Assembly (NCBI GenBank): GCA_002118135.1
Contig: BDIU01000409.1
Coordinates: forward strand, 1 to 64,000
Reading direction: 5' to 3'
DNA length: 64,000 bases
From: Trebouxia sp. TZW2008
Taxonomy: Eukaryota; Chlorophyta; Trebouxiophyceae; Trebouxiales; Trebouxiaceae
Below are positions 11,104-23,180 of the stretch, piece after piece. The position numbers were made by a program, and so were the translations under genes. The notes below the pieces were generated by a model. It was not told where the DNA came from. It searched no databases and worked only from the letters and a program-made list of their open reading frames with translations. The stretch's first letter is position 1. Each line of letters starts with the position of its first letter.

Positions 11104-14100
11104 GTGTGGTGCTGGAAGAATGGGCATTTGCCCGTGCCAAATACGCAGCGCCTCTTGCAGGATATTGATGAGTGGGTGACGCTGGCTTGCATGAGGGAGG
11201 AGTTCTACCTGCACATCACCACAAGGATGAAAAACTTCATGACCCTGCTGTGTCAGGGCCAGCCTGACTTTGACCGTATGCAGGTATTGTACACATGTCG
11301 CTGCATGTTTTGTTACTGTGCTGGTGCTGCTGCAAGATGCTGCAGCATCCAGCTGCCTCTGTGTGGTGTATGTATGCAAGTATGCAGCACACAAATGTGC
11401 GCCCTGAGGTCTGTTTCATGTACATCTGGGCGCTTGTGTTGGATCTCAGCATGCATGTCCCTTTTTTGGCAGCAACTGCACTGCAGCTGCAGGATCATGT
11501 CTGTTTGTGCAGCATTGTGGGTTGGCTTGTCACTTTACTCATTGTGCTGACCGCAGCAACACCTTCATGTGTGCACGAGGCAGGCTGATATCAAGAAGTG
11601 GGCAGCAGCAGCTGCACACACTGCCTGGCTTGATGCAGCTTCTGCATGATGCCTTGACTTCTCGCATCACACAGTATGCTAGTCATAGCAACATAGTGAC
11701 AAGATGCATGTACTCAACAGGCTGACATCAAGAAATGGGCAGCAGCAGATGAGCAGAAGCTGCGCACATTGCCAGGCTTGATGAAGCTCCTGCAGGCAGA
11801 TGAGAGGCCAGAAGCTGAGCAGCCTGAGGTAAGCATAACTAGCCAGATCACTGACGCTTGCATCACATGGCATCCCTATGTACAGGACCCGACTGAGAAG
11901 CTGTCACATGGAGAATTCGTGCTATGACTCAAAATACTTTGGGTCGCACCATGGGGTTACCACACCAAAGTGCTGCTGCTTTGCTTGCAGCAACACCTTG
12001 CAAGTCTGAGTCTGCTCACACTGACATGCAACACTGTCCAGTTTGATTTGCTTGCACACAAGCTTCACCACAGATGTGCACCATACCCTCTGCATCTGAT
12101 GGTCTGCTCAGCTTTTCCATATAGTCAGCACAGCAATTAGGTAACAGCAGTCTGACTGTGAGCATCTTCATTGGCTGTTCACGGGGCGTCATGTTGAGCC
12201 TTGCGCTGTGCATGCTCTATAGAATCGGGAGACTGGGGATAGCAGTCTTACTGTGACTTTGTAGGGGCTGTCAGTGGAATTGCGGCCATATCAGCTGCAG
12301 TCTCTCCAGTTCATGCTGGACGTTGAGCAGACTGAGGGTGGCTTCAGAAGCATGCTGTTCCACAAGGTCACCAACAGCAAGGGTGGAGTGTACTGGCATT
12401 CTCCAGTTCTGGGGCGCATCTGTGATCACGTGCCAGCTATGCCTCAGGGTGGCATCTTGGGTAAGCAGTTCTTGCTCTGCCTGCCCTCAGGCCCATGCTG
12501 TTTCACAGGGTCACCATATGCAAGGGTGAACTGCATTGGCACTCTCCAAGTTTGGGGCGTATTTTGTGAGCATGTGCCACCCATGCTGCAAGGTGGCATC
12601 ACGGATGAGCAGTACACGGCATGCCTGTCCTATGACTAATACAGCCTCTGCATACTCAGCTCTGGGTGATTTCTGATAGGCGTGAAAGGTTGCTCTGTAC
12701 TTGCTGTGTTGCACATGTATCAGTGTGGCATACCAGGTGCCAAACAGCACTTGCATCTTGGACAGGCAGTGCCTTTCACTGAAGTGGCTGTTAGAGCATG
12801 ATGACATGTCGCAGGTCTGGCTAGTTTTGCCCACACAGCGTCAACAATCATGACACGTCTTGATGCATGCTTGATTTTGGTTTGATTTTCAAGTCAGACA
12901 ATGTTTTGAGGCATGTTTACTTTGCTTGTTTCTGACCCCGAGACAATTCCTTTTCAGGTGAGGAGATGGGTCTGGGCAAGACAGTGGAGATTGCAGCCCT
13001 GGTGCTCAGCAGCCCTGCGCCGCAGTCAGAGCAGTCAGAACAACAGACCACAAACAAGGGTCACTTGGTGTCCAGGTGAGTTTAAGCTTTGCTTGCTCAT
13101 ACTGCATGCCGGTTGTATATATCTTTGTTTGATTTTGATGCATCATCATGCATACCAATTGCACAGCTGTTAAGAAGCCCTGGGGCGAAGATTTTTTAAA
13201 AGAGCTCTATGGCTGGACCCCCTGCAAGATTTCATCAGGCTTGAGTGCATGCAACATACAGATGATGCCTGCAAACACCTCTCACTCCAGTGTGAGCTTT
13301 TACTTGCAGCTTTGTCCCTCTTGCTATTCATCAAACCTGCTGCCTAAAAGATGCATCGGTACTGAGTGCTCATGAATTTTGCATTTGAGGATATACACAC
13401 TATTGACATGATGCGATTTATGCAGGGCCACATTGGTAGTATGCCCAGCCTCCGCAATGGGTCAGTGGGCAGATGTCTTGACAGCCTTTTGACTCTTGCC
13501 TGGCTGCAGACCCTGATTGCAATACTGTGCACGAGTAAACCCAGCACAATAAGAGATGCTGCCGTTCCCACCTCGCACATGTGCTAGAAAGCGTGCAGAC
13601 TTTCACCGTCGGTCATTTCCTGGCTGCAGGGCAACATTGGTGGTGTGGCCAGTATCTCTGATGGGTCAGTGGGCAGATGAGTTGGCAGACAAGCTGTTTA
13701 CTCTCGTCTGGCTGTAGGGCGACACTGATGGTCAGCCTAGTTTGCCCAACTATCCAGTGGTTATGGACAGCATTTTGACTCGCTGCAGGGCAACACTGGT
13801 GGTGTGTCCAGTGTCTCTGATGGGTCAGTGGGCAGATGAGTTGGCAGACAAGCTGTTTACTCTCGTCTGGCTATGGGGCGACACTGATGGTCAGCCTAAT
13901 TTGCCCAACTATCCAGTAATTATGGACATCATCTTGACTCTTTTTTGGCTGCAGGGCAACACTGGTGGTGTGTCCAGTGTCTCTGATGGGTCAGTGGGCA
14001 GATGAGCTGGCAGACAAGGCTAAGGGCAACCTCAAGGTCCTGCTTCATCACGGCCCAAAACGCACCAAGGATCCTGCTGATCTCATTGGCTACGACATTG

Positions 14101-17100
14101 TGCTGGTCACATACCAGACGCTGGGGCTAGAGTACAGTAAGGCTGTGAAAGATGGGAGCTTTCAAGATTATGAAGAGTCTGAGGATTGCTTCTTCCCACC
14201 CTGTGGCGCCATTCAGTGGCACAGGATTGTGCTGGATGAGTCGCACACTGTCAAGAACCCAAATGCACAGCTGACCAAAGCTTGCACAGCACTGGTCAGT
14301 GAGAAGAGGTGAGCATATAAAACATCATTATTGCTGATGATGATAATCAATAGTTTTGACTGTCAGAAGCACACTTGTTGAGACAAATTTTGGCTCATCT
14401 TTGGCAAATACTGCCTGTGATGCACCCTGAGGCGCAGCACAGTTGAATGGCTTGCCCTGAGGTGATTTGCAAGCAACTGGGCAGCCTTGCATGCAGAATG
14501 ATTGGTCAAGGTGGCCCCCATGACCTTGCACAACCAAGCCGCGCAGTAGTGTGCTTGTGCTGCAGTCACTTCTGCATCCAGCCTAACCATTGCTGACTAC
14601 AACTGCTTGCAGCTTGTTTGTTGTCCTAGGCCACCAACTCTCAGCCCCAGGCATGCAGCTGCAGTCATAGACCTGCACCATCTGATTCCACATCTCGTGG
14701 CATAGCTCGAAACCTGCCTGTGGCAGACCTGACATGCGTGCATGTGTGCTCAAGTGTGACATGCTCATGTTTGTTGGACTGTGACATGCTCAAGCATGCT
14801 CAAATGTGGCATGTTCAGGTGTACTCAAGCGCACAAGTGTGGCATGTTTGCGCAAGAATGGCACATGTGCAGGTGGTGTGTGACTGGTACTCCTGTGGGC
14901 AGCGACATTCAAGACCTAAAGGGACAGTTCAACTTCCTGCGCATGCAGCCCTTCACCAACAAGAACTTCTTTGCACGCCATGTGAAGCCGTCATATTCTG
15001 GCAGCAGCTGGGCACGACCGCCTGCTGGTGTCCTGCTGTATATGCTGAGCCAATGTATGATACGCCATACCAAGCTCCAGGTACAACCACAGCCTGCTGT
15101 ACATGCTGACTCAACACATGATACGCCACGCCAAGCTTTGTGTGTAGAAGCAAGCCCTGCTCAACATTTTGCTATACAAGCTGAAGTACAGCATGTTATG
15201 TGAAGCATACCTCTGCCGTCATACTCTGGCAGCAGCTGGGCGCGACCCTCTGCTGATGTCCTGCTGTACATGCTGAGTCAGTTTATGATATGCCACACCA
15301 AGCTTCAGGTCCACATGCAACTTGGCTTGGAACTCTTGTGCTGCACCAGCCTGCCTCTGCATGCCAAAATATGCGTCTGCAGGCCATGTTACGTCTGTTA
15401 TACTGCGCTGCACAAAAGACAGGTGATGACTTCACATTGCTCTTAGTGAACTCAGTTGCATCCTCCTTAGCCAAATCCTACAGATCCTCCTATGCCAAGT
15501 ACAAATTATGTGCTTGGTTTTAGTGTCTTGGATCACAATAGCTTTCTGTCTCAAGCTGATGGGGTTGCTTGCAGGTGCTGGGAGGTGAGGAGGTTCTGCA
15601 GCTATCAGACAAGACTGAGGAGCTTGTGCCAGGTACTTTGTCAAACCTCAAAAGCACTGCATCCCAGACAGGTCCAATATCTGGTTGCGACTGCTAAATG
15701 TCAGTGCATAAGCGTCCAAAAATCCCCTGTCCCTGTGGTTGGATCAGCAATGCAGCCAGGTTGAGACTGGCAATTTGACTGCTCACAGTGTACTTGTGTT
15801 GACCTTGCAATTTTGGCCTCTTTGACCCCATGCATACATCTGTCGCAGCGTTCAACAACTCTTGCCATTCTCATACACATTGCTTCAACCAGCCAGAGCT
15901 GTCAAGCAGCACTTCAATTGCAACCATTGCTTTTGTTGATACCGGACTTTGTGTCTGGTTGCAGTCAACTTTACAGCAGAAGAGCAGGAGCTGTATATGC
16001 ATGTTTTTGAGAGAGCCAAGGCCAAGTACCACATGTTCCGCAGATTTGGGCCTCATGAAGTCAGCAAGAAGCTGCTGCAGATCATGAGCACCCTGCTGCC
16101 CCTCAGGCGCATCTGCAGCGGCGGCAAACTCTCTGACAAGGACCTGAAGATTGTGAGCTCATCTCAGCAGCACTTCTGGGCATGACTGGATATCACTGCT
16201 TGTGTGGTCGCTAGGAATCGCTTTTTCTGCGTCTGGACAAAGCATCAATTCCCGTCTCCATCATCAATTGCAGCTACGGCTGTCACTGAGATGTCTATGT
16301 CTTTACTGTGTGTGCACAGCATGTCAGCCCTTTGTTGCCTCTGATCTTCAGCTCTCTTTGTTCAGTTGTCTTTTGTGCAGTTTGAACAGGACGCAGTGAT
16401 CTGTCAAACACCAGTCAAATGCAGCTGTCATGTATCCAAACACAACTAGTTCCATGCTAGGATAGATTCGGCATTGGATAAGACTGCAATGTGCACAAGG
16501 CTTGTTTTGCATCTGCTTTGAGAGCCCATGCAGCAGCCCATGCAGATGCAGCTGTTATGCATCAAGTGAAAATTTCCTGATGCAGGACTTGTCAGAGATT
16601 GCAAGCCATGCTAAGATGCAACCAGCAGTAGATCAGAATGCAGTGTGCACAGTGGACGCGTGCTGCATCTGCTTTGAGAGCCCCCTCAGGGAACCCACAA
16701 GAACCCCATGCAATCATTGGTATTGCTGGTGAGGACTCTCTCTCTCTGACCTGTTTGGTATGCCCTGCTTGCTATGCTTGCACTGTGGGCATGCTTGCTG
16801 TATATGCTTTGAGAGCCCAATCAGAGAACCCACCAGGACCCCCTGCAACCGTTGGTGCTGCTGGCAAGGACATGACCTACCCATGCTTTCTCATACAGAA
16901 CAAAGCATCTAGCACCACGCAGAAATGAGTCTGGTGCTTCAGTAGCTCTGCCAGCAGGGTTTCTTTGGAGTAGAATGTATGTAGCCTGATGCACCAGCCA
17001 CACCTATACGCCAGCATCATTTCTTCAAAGCTGGTGAGCAGCAAGCTACTAGAACAATTGCCACCATACTGACAACACTCAATTGTCACTGACGGGGGTC

Positions 17101-20100
17101 TCAAGTCCCTTGGACAATTCAAAAACTGCCAATTATCATTGGCTGTGGAGTGTGCAGGGAATGCATTGGAGCCATCCTACAGAGCCGAGCAGGCATGCAA
17201 AGCTCACTTACCTGTCCCTTGTGTCGAGCAAAGGTTCAGACGCAGAAGCTGGTCAAAGGGGTCAATGAAGGGGCAGCAGCTTTGGAAGAAGAAGACTCTT
17301 TCACTGCAACACTAGAGCAGAAAGCCAGCATGAGTGATTCCAAGCTCAAGGCCCTGCTAGAAGAGGTCTGTTTCTGCATCCTTTTCAATGCTGTCAAAAC
17401 TCTGCTCTTGACCTCTCCACTGGACTACTTTGACCCGCGCTACTGTCCTTTGGTCCATCTGATTGATGGGTGCCTGGCTCAGCAGAAGTGAGCAGTGTCT
17501 GCCTTCGTCTTGCCATCTTCCTCCCAGATTGAGATTGTCTAGCACAAGGCCCTGGCTTAAGCGTACATGTCTTGAATTGCACCTCTTGGCCTGTGCCAGA
17601 TACATGCTGTCAGGGCAATGATCTGTCTACACGTTCAAAGCAGTCTGCAAGGTGTTCATTGCATCATTTTGTGTTGCAGTTGCGTGTGATGAGGGAGCAA
17701 GATCCAAAGGCCAAAGCACTGGTGTTCAGTCACTTCAGAGCTTTCTATCTTCATAATTTCTGATCAAACCAGCTTGCACAAAGCTTGGATTGCATCTACT
17801 TGTTCTGCACTTGCGGATGACGAGTGCCTTGTTATCAGGGCAGCGCAAGCTGCTTAGAGTGCATAGATTCTGACTGCAGTTGCGGGTGATGAGGGAGCGG
17901 GATCCCAAGGCCAAGGCGCTGGTGTTTAGCCAGTTTGTGAGCACCATAGACTGGCTAAAAGTCAGGCTTGAAGAGCAGGGCTTTGGCTACCGCACCATCT
18001 CAGGCTCCATGACCCTCAAGCGCAGAGCACAAGTAAGTCAATGTCAACAATCCCTCTGTGTCTGACCATGCCAAGAAGTGAAAGCTTTGTGATTGCGGCT
18101 TGTGACCCTCAATTCCAGAGCACAAGTGAGTCGCTGTCTTTGCCTGTGTGCCTGCCTGTCGCCCAAAGCATAAGTCTCATCATACCAAGGGCATGCAGGT
18201 TCTTCACCCCTTGTGCTGCTCAAAACTTGCAGATGTGAGTGCATACTTGTTCTGCAGAAAGAAGATGAGCAGACATGCTAAGTGTTTACCGCATATGGGT
18301 GCCTTTTGGATTGGTAGCATTGCAATGCACTTCAGCTTTGCTTCACGACCTATTGAGCAGACACATTGCCTAGCTGAAATTGACAAAGCTGAGCAAGGTC
18401 TTTGTTCACCAGTATGCCCAGCAAGGCTGAGCAGTGTTGTCTGCTAGACGCTGTGCACAGCAAGTTCGACCAAATGTCGTTGAGAAGCACTGTTGTGCGA
18501 AGCAGCCATTGTCATTGAGTGTTGTCAGGAGTTTCAACTGATCTCTGATGGCTAGACAATGTTGGGCTTGTGTACAGCTCTATTCATTACATGCTGTCAA
18601 GGAAGCAGTAGACCCTCACACTTCAGTCTTTCCATTGTTTTGTAGGCAATAGAGGCCTTTTGAAAGGATCTTCCCACCACAGTGTTCCTGCCACGTTGCA
18701 GACAGCAGACACAATTCACAATGACACACCCAACACAATTTTACTGCTGCTATACAAGCAACACAGGCGTTTCAGAACGTCCTTGAAAGACCCAGCAGGA
18801 CCCATTCATACACTATCACTGCTGGTTTGCAGGCGATAGAGGCATTTCAGAAGGACCCTCCCACCACAGTGTTTCTGCTGAGTATGCGCAGCGGCAGCGT
18901 GGGCATCAACCTCACCTCAGCCAACTACGTGTTCCTGCTTGAGCCGGCCTTGAATCCAGCTCTTGAGGAGCAGGCCATTGGGCGCGCCTGGCGCATGGGC
19001 CAGCAGCGTGAAGTGCACGTCAAGAAGCTGTACATCAAGGTCGGTATCACAATGGCTTGTCAGCTTAATCTCATGTATGCAAAATGTACGTAGACTCGTG
19101 CCCAAGTGCTTGAATTTGAGTTGGGTTAGAGCTGCATTTCCCTGTTGCAGTTTTGGCCAGGCTGAAATGTCATGCTTGCAAGGCCCTGTGTCAACAGCTC
19201 AACCTGCCTCCAAGCCTTGCTCACATGCAGCATGAATAGGTATGCGCAAGTCACAATGTTGACATTGATAAGTAAGCCTGTGGCTTGCTTCTCAAGCCAC
19301 AACCACTATCTTGCCACCAGATAAGCTCCTCTTGTTCTGCACAGACTCATCAATCAGTGCCAGGTTCCAGGCTACTTCAGCTGGAGCAACATGGCAACTG
19401 TTACTGCTCGTGCTTGATGCAGGGTTCAGTACAGGAGAGGATTGCATGGAGGGCACCAGCAGCACGCAGCCTAGCAGCAGCATTTGCATACCCATCAATC
19501 CAGAAAAAGGCTCCAGGCTAATTCAGCTTCAGCAACGTGGCATTCGATACTGGTAATTTTGGATGCAGGGTTCAGCAGAGGAGAGCACACAACCCAGTAG
19601 TAGCAATTGCATACCCATCAATCCGAAGCGAGTTTCCAGGCTACACTGGCTTCATAGTAATGCACTGTGGGTGACTTGATGCAGGGATCAGTAGAGGAGA
19701 GGATCATGGAGATGGTGAGGCACCGCATGGAGGGGACAAGCAGCGCACAGCCCAGCAGCAGCAGACCTGTACCTTGGCCACCTGCAGAGTATTCAATGGG
19801 TCGACCAATGGCTCATGGCCGCAACCAGGTGTGTGACATGGCTGCCCTATCATTGCTTGGTTGACAGCAGTGAACCTTGCACACTTGCAAGCTGCAAAGC
19901 TCAGGTCCTTTTATGGCATGAAACATCTGGAGCAGCAGTAAGACTGACCCATTGCCTGAATTGATGGTCCTTGCTGTGCTGCTGTTGGTTCACACACCAA
20001 AGATTTGCAGTCGCTTTTCGCATCTTTGGATGGTGTGCCTACCCTGATGACGGAGAACACGCAGAAATCGCTACTGTTGCAGGTTTGCATGAACACATCC

Positions 20101-20242
20101 TGTGAAGTAAGCTGACCAGCTTTTGAATGGACAGGTCAAGGCACAAGACATTGCAGGCAGCATGAAGGCTGACAAGCAAAATCTGAGAGTGGAGGAGCTG
20201 GACTTGCTCTTCCAGTCGCCTACCTTCAGTGCAGCAGAGTGA
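11104..20242 (+). CDS. SNF2-family helicase with embedded RING finger (RAD5/HLTF/SHPRH-like), copy A
   Basis: A DNA-dependent ATPase / E3 ligase type protein. Fourteen exons in phase give 790 residues to the stop: 11104-11283, 11721-11828, 12265-12460, 12958-13075, 13955-14308, 14873-15080, 15575-15632, 15965-16152, 16586-16728, 17158-17365, 17880-18032, 18833-19039, 19685-19828 and 20135-20242. Motifs in order: LRPYQLQSLQFML (Q-motif region); Walker A GEEMGLGKT; motif Ia ATLVVCPVSLMGQW; motif II DESH; motif III WCVTGTP; RING CCICFESP...TPCNHWYCWEC...CPLC; ALVFSQF; motif V SGSVGINLTSAN; motif VI QAIGRAWRMGQQREV. This SNF2_N, RING, Helicase_C order is that of RAD5/SHPRH-type proteins and plant FRG1/2. 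The 5' end and start codon are not found. Most exons have a partial copy in the neighbouring intron. Confidence 0.85.
11577..11652 (+). repeat. Partial copy of the helicase exon at 11721
   Basis: The segment repeats the start of the exon at 11721-11828 (GCTGACATCAAGAA, GGGCAGCAGCAG and the GCCTGGCTTGATG-type tail) about 140 bp upstream of it, including an AG-like boundary. It is shorter and more diverged, and is probably an intronic relic. Confidence 0.65.
12490..12612 (+). repeat. Partial copy of the helicase Q-motif exon
   Basis: The segment repeats the 3' half of exon 12265-12460 (ATGCTGTTTCACA, AAGGGTG, TGGCACTCTCCA, TGGGGCG, GCATGTGCCA, GGTGGCATC) about 145 bp downstream of the original. 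It is diverged and has no donor at the matching place. Confidence 0.65.
13427..13954 (+). repeat. Three upstream tandem copies of the motif Ia exon start
   Basis: The exon at 13955 begins with the codons for ATLVVCPVSLMGQWADELAD. The same sequence with its CTGCAG acceptor is found at about 13420-13512 (most diverged), 13627-13787 and 13788-13954. The last two units have a period of about 160-165 bp and include a shared spacer (CTGTTTACTCTCGTCTGGCT). The copy at 13788 keeps the reading frame and an intact acceptor, so it could be used as an alternative acceptor or exon. Confidence 0.75.
14720..14872 (+). repeat. Degenerate minisatellite before the motif III exon
   Basis: Repeated words of the type TGTGACATGCTCA or TGTGGCATGTTCA, spaced by about 20 bp, fill the intron end that leads to the acceptor at 14872. 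They encode nothing recognisable. Confidence 0.6.
15086..15309 (+). repeat. Two downstream copies of the motif III exon 3' end
   Basis: The exon ending at 15080 closes with the codons for GVLLYMLSQCMIRHTKLQ. A short copy lies at about 15091-15137. A longer one lies at about 15219-15309, beginning at the codons for SYSGSSWA and ending with an intact AAGCTTCAG followed by GT. The second copy therefore carries its own usable donor. Confidence 0.7.
16497..16871 (+). repeat. Partial RING-exon copies flanking the functional RING exon
   Basis: The functional RING exon is 16586-16728. A fragment with GCATCTGCTTTGAGAGCCC lies at about 16506-16527. A longer copy lies at about 16790-16871, reading CICFESPIREPTRTPCNR-type codons with the zinc-binding His position changed to Arg. 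Both flank the real exon within about 150 bp. Confidence 0.65.
17676..17745 (+). repeat. Upstream partial copy of the ALVFSQF exon
   Basis: The segment repeats the start of exon 17880-18032, with its CAG acceptor and codons for VMRE-DPKAKALVFS, about 200 bp upstream. It then diverges. The 3' end of the same exon with its donor is also echoed at about 18101-18135. Confidence 0.65.
18642..18712 (+). repeat. Upstream partial copy of the motif V-VI exon
   Basis: A diverged copy of the start of exon 18833-19039 (GCAATAGAGGC, TTCCCACCACAGTGTTCCTGC) lies about 190 bp upstream. It contains an in-frame stop soon after its start, so it is a relic. Confidence 0.65.
19417..19640 (+). repeat. Two upstream partial copies of the penultimate helicase exon
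   Basis: The start of exon 19685-19828 (GATGCAGGGATCAGTAGAGGAGAGG...) is echoed at about 19419-19520 and about 19563-19640. The two copies share a further spacer (TTTGCATACCCATCAATCC type) with each other. Period is about 120-140 bp. Confidence 0.65.
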
Positions 20243-20395
20243 TGCAGCGACACATTTATAGATATTTAGTCTGTTCTGTCAGTCCAATCGCCTGGACTAC
20301 GTTGTCAGAGTGATGCAGCGACATATATCAGCTGATCTCACTAGCCCGCTCCCTCAGCATATGTTTTCAAAGTGATGCAGCGGCGTATATCTAGC
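20231..20395 (+). repeat. Repeats across the helicase A stop codon
   Basis: The word AGAGTGATGCAGCGACA, which includes the TGA stop at 20240-20242, recurs at about 20309-20325 and about 20371-20388 with a period of about 65-70 bp. The duplication therefore extends the exon-copy pattern into the 3' UTR. Confidence 0.65.
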
Positions 20396-21147
20396 TTGGA
20401 AATGCAATTTTCGTCTGAATTATGGTGCGAACTCCGTGTAGGAAATTTTGCAATGCCAGTTTTTCTCTGCGACCTCAGTTGATTACCAACAGTTCTAGAA
20501 TTTACAATGCTTGTCCCGAAGTTGTGAGACGTGCAACTTGCATTTCAATGTGAGATGGGTGAACGTTATCAACAAAAAGGCGTTGTACACAATTGAAAGC
20601 TACTTAACAAAGGGCAAGTGAAGAGTTCAGTTTGTCAAAACGACGTAAGATATTGCATGAAAGTGCCCAAAAAAGGTCTGCCGGAATGCAGGGCCTAACC
20701 TCGCAAATGGCTCTGCATAGGGCAAGAAAGCAAGCTGCTGAAAACGTGCGTCCTGCAATGCAAAAGGATTGCAGCTGCGCAACTTCAACTGTGCGACAGA
20801 GATCTCTCAAATGAACACATCTGTTAACACTCCTGAAAGAGAACAACATATGCTGTATATACTGTAACAGTCCCAGCCATTTGCAGCACACTGTTAAACC
20901 AACGACTTGTATTATGGCGTGCGACAGCAAGCTGGCTGTTTGTAACGCAACTGTGCATACCCAAACTACTCACGAATAGTCAAAACAGTTTTGGCCTGTA
21001 CAGTCATCATGTATACCCACTAAGTCAGGAATTCACTACTGAGCACACTCTGACATCAGCGCTGCTCATCAAGAATGCAGTATGTGCAGCTGCTGCTGCA
21101 TACTAGCTGAAATTGCCCTGTAGACAAAGGTACGATGCTGGGTCCAT
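20243..21147. other. Intergenic region between convergent helicase A and SMC-hinge gene
   Basis: About 900 bp holding the 3' flanks of two convergent genes. Apart from the stop-codon repeats at its start I see no gene. Antisense and sense open frames near 20600-20930 lack motifs. Confidence 0.55.
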
Positions 21148-23180
21148 TCAAGTCCGAGGTGCAACAGCTCTGCGTTTAGATCCTGTTCTAGCAGGAGTTG
21201 GCAACGCTGGACTGGGCTCTGAGACCCTTGATCTTTTGCCGGTTGCCCTGGTGTTGTGCTGCGGTGTTGATGCAGCATCTGGTCCCAGACCTTCAGTGTT
21301 GGCCACACTGTTGCTGCTTGCATCAGAAGTACCAGCGCGCTGCCTTACCCTTTCATCTTCAATCTTTGCTTCTTGTAACTTCCGATTGCGCCTAACAAGC
21401 TCAAGCTTTGCCGCATCAATATTGCGCTGCTGAGTGTCCATGGCAGCCTGAAAGCAGCCAGTGCTGCAGCTCTCATATTGTTTGAAAACGCGCTGTAGTT
21501 CTCCTTCTAGCATTTAATAGCAGACCTTTACAAAAGCCACTTGAGCAGATGTGCAGGCTGGCAGTGCTTGCAAGCCCTCAGATTGTGCAAGATGATACAC
21601 CCTATACGGCTCGTTGCATGACAAACATATATGCTACCCGAGCTAGGCAAACTCTGCTTTTTGCTGGCTCACCTTTGCCTCAAGGAAGCTGGTCCGCATT
21701 CCGACTGCAAGCACCAGGTTGGTGATAGCAAGTTGCCACCTCTGGTACTCTGGCCTTTGCTGAGGAGGCAGAGATCCAAAACAACCACAGCGTAGAGCGT
21801 CCAGGGTTGCTGGAGCCTTGTGGCTGTCACCATCGCTGACCACTCCTGAAGCATCCATCAAGCTGCTTGTATCCCGGCACATGATGGCCGGACACGGCAA
21901 ACTAGGCCTGGCTTGAACCCTGGATGCTCTGTATGCTGCCCCTGCTGCTTCTGTGTCCATGCGCATCGACTTCCCACAGGTGTAGTAGATGATTTTGCCT
22001 TCAATCTCTTTCAGCTTCTCAGGGTCTCTGTTTGGCAGGATCTGAGCATTGAGCTTGACAGAGACCAGGTTAGCAAAGTATGCTGGGTTGCCATTGACGG
22101 CTGTCTGCTGGGGACCTGCGGATGCAATACGCTTTGTCATTGATGCAATGTATACACATAAAAAGTGTACTGTCCCTTTGCTTTTACTGCTGATTGACCC
22201 CACCGCTTCCCACTTGAGCAGTGAGTATGCAAGGCAAGAAACTTTGCTGTTGATTGAACCCACCGCTTTCCACCTTATGCAGTGTGTATGCAAGGCAAGG
22301 GAGTTGCAGCACAAGCCAGGTGCAGCAAATCAAGTTGGAGCAGCAAATACAGTTGGTACAGTTGGCTACCAGGAGCGCAAAGTCTTGACATGTACTCAGG
22401 TTGATGTGCAGTGACAGCAATAGGAACAGCATTGATTGCTGACGAGCCAGGAAGCCTCGCAGCATTGTCCAATCACTGCAAAGCTGCAGCTTCTTCCAAT
22501 ACTACTTGTTGATGATGCAGCACAGGTATCCTGATTCTTCGGTCATGTGTGCACTAGCCTGCTTCATGATGCGGGGCGTATGCAATGCATGTTGAAAGCT
22601 ACAGTCTGTGACTAAACATACCACAAAAGGGCACATGCAGCTCCGGCGGCAGGGTACTGGCTAGGTCGAGGGGCAATATGAGGGGCTTGTACGCCCTGGA
22701 GAAACTTCCGGACCGTCACACTGACAGCATGATCTGTCACCACAAGCGTTTGCAGCTTGAGGCCCGCAGAAAAAGACAGAAGCCGGGCATCTTCTTCATC
22801 GGTGACCAGCATGAGGTCAGAGATGAAGCCCACGACCCCTGGGAAGGCCAAAAGCTGCTGCCGCCGCTGCTCCCCAGTGGGCTGTCCTACAGACCGGGGT
22901 TGTCTCTGGCCTGGTAGGGCTGCCAAGTGAGCCTGCCATGCGTCCCGCACATCGCTCACATTGTCAGCACTCAAAGGAAGGTTGCTAGGCAGGTGCTGTC
23001 TGATGCTCAGAAGCTTCCTGTCAAGATCTGTTCGCCGCCGCTCAAACAGAGTCTTCTTCTGCTTCAGATGCAGCTCTGGGCTTTCAGCTTTCAGTTGACC
23101 AGCATACTTGCTTACAGCTGGATGCCAGAACAATGTGCAGTGGCTTTTCAGTGCTGCAGATGTTTCAGCGAGCATTGACA
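21148..23180 (-). CDS. SMC-hinge-domain protein (DMS3/SMCHD1-like)
   Basis: Read on the minus strand. A large exon from about 23180 to 22615 encodes a coiled, charged segment (LKQKKTLFERRRTDLDRKLL) and then the first half of an SMC hinge: AFPGVVGFISDLMLVTDEED, ARLLSFSAGLKLQTLVVTD, then KPLILPLDLASTLPPELHVP. A second exon (about 22120-21673) holds the other half: NGNPAYFANLVSVKLN, KIIYYTCGKSM and DTEAAGAAYRAS, then RDTSSLMDASGVVSDGD and APATLDALRCGC. A last exon (about 21480-21148) is a coiled coil with a basic tail. Plant DMS3 and animal SMCHD1 share this hinge outside true SMC proteins and act in chromatin silencing. No GHKL ATPase is visible; the 5' end is uncertain. The two hinge pieces in the first exon are in different frames (see findings). 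Confidence 0.65.
22190..22290 (-). repeat. Tandem duplicate in an SMC-hinge gene intron
   Basis: Two units of about 60 bp (about 22190-22240 and 22248-22302) share TTGATTGA-CCCACCGCTT-CCAC and GTATGCAAGGCAAG. They lie in the intron between the two hinge exons. I see no coding similarity, so this may be a simple intronic duplication. Confidence 0.55.

Noticed and set aside
12265..12640. Continuous plus-strand open frame through the helicase exon donor at 12461
   Set aside because: The extension is the duplicated exon copy at 12490-12612. The Walker A exon joins only when the GTAAGC donor at 12461 is used.
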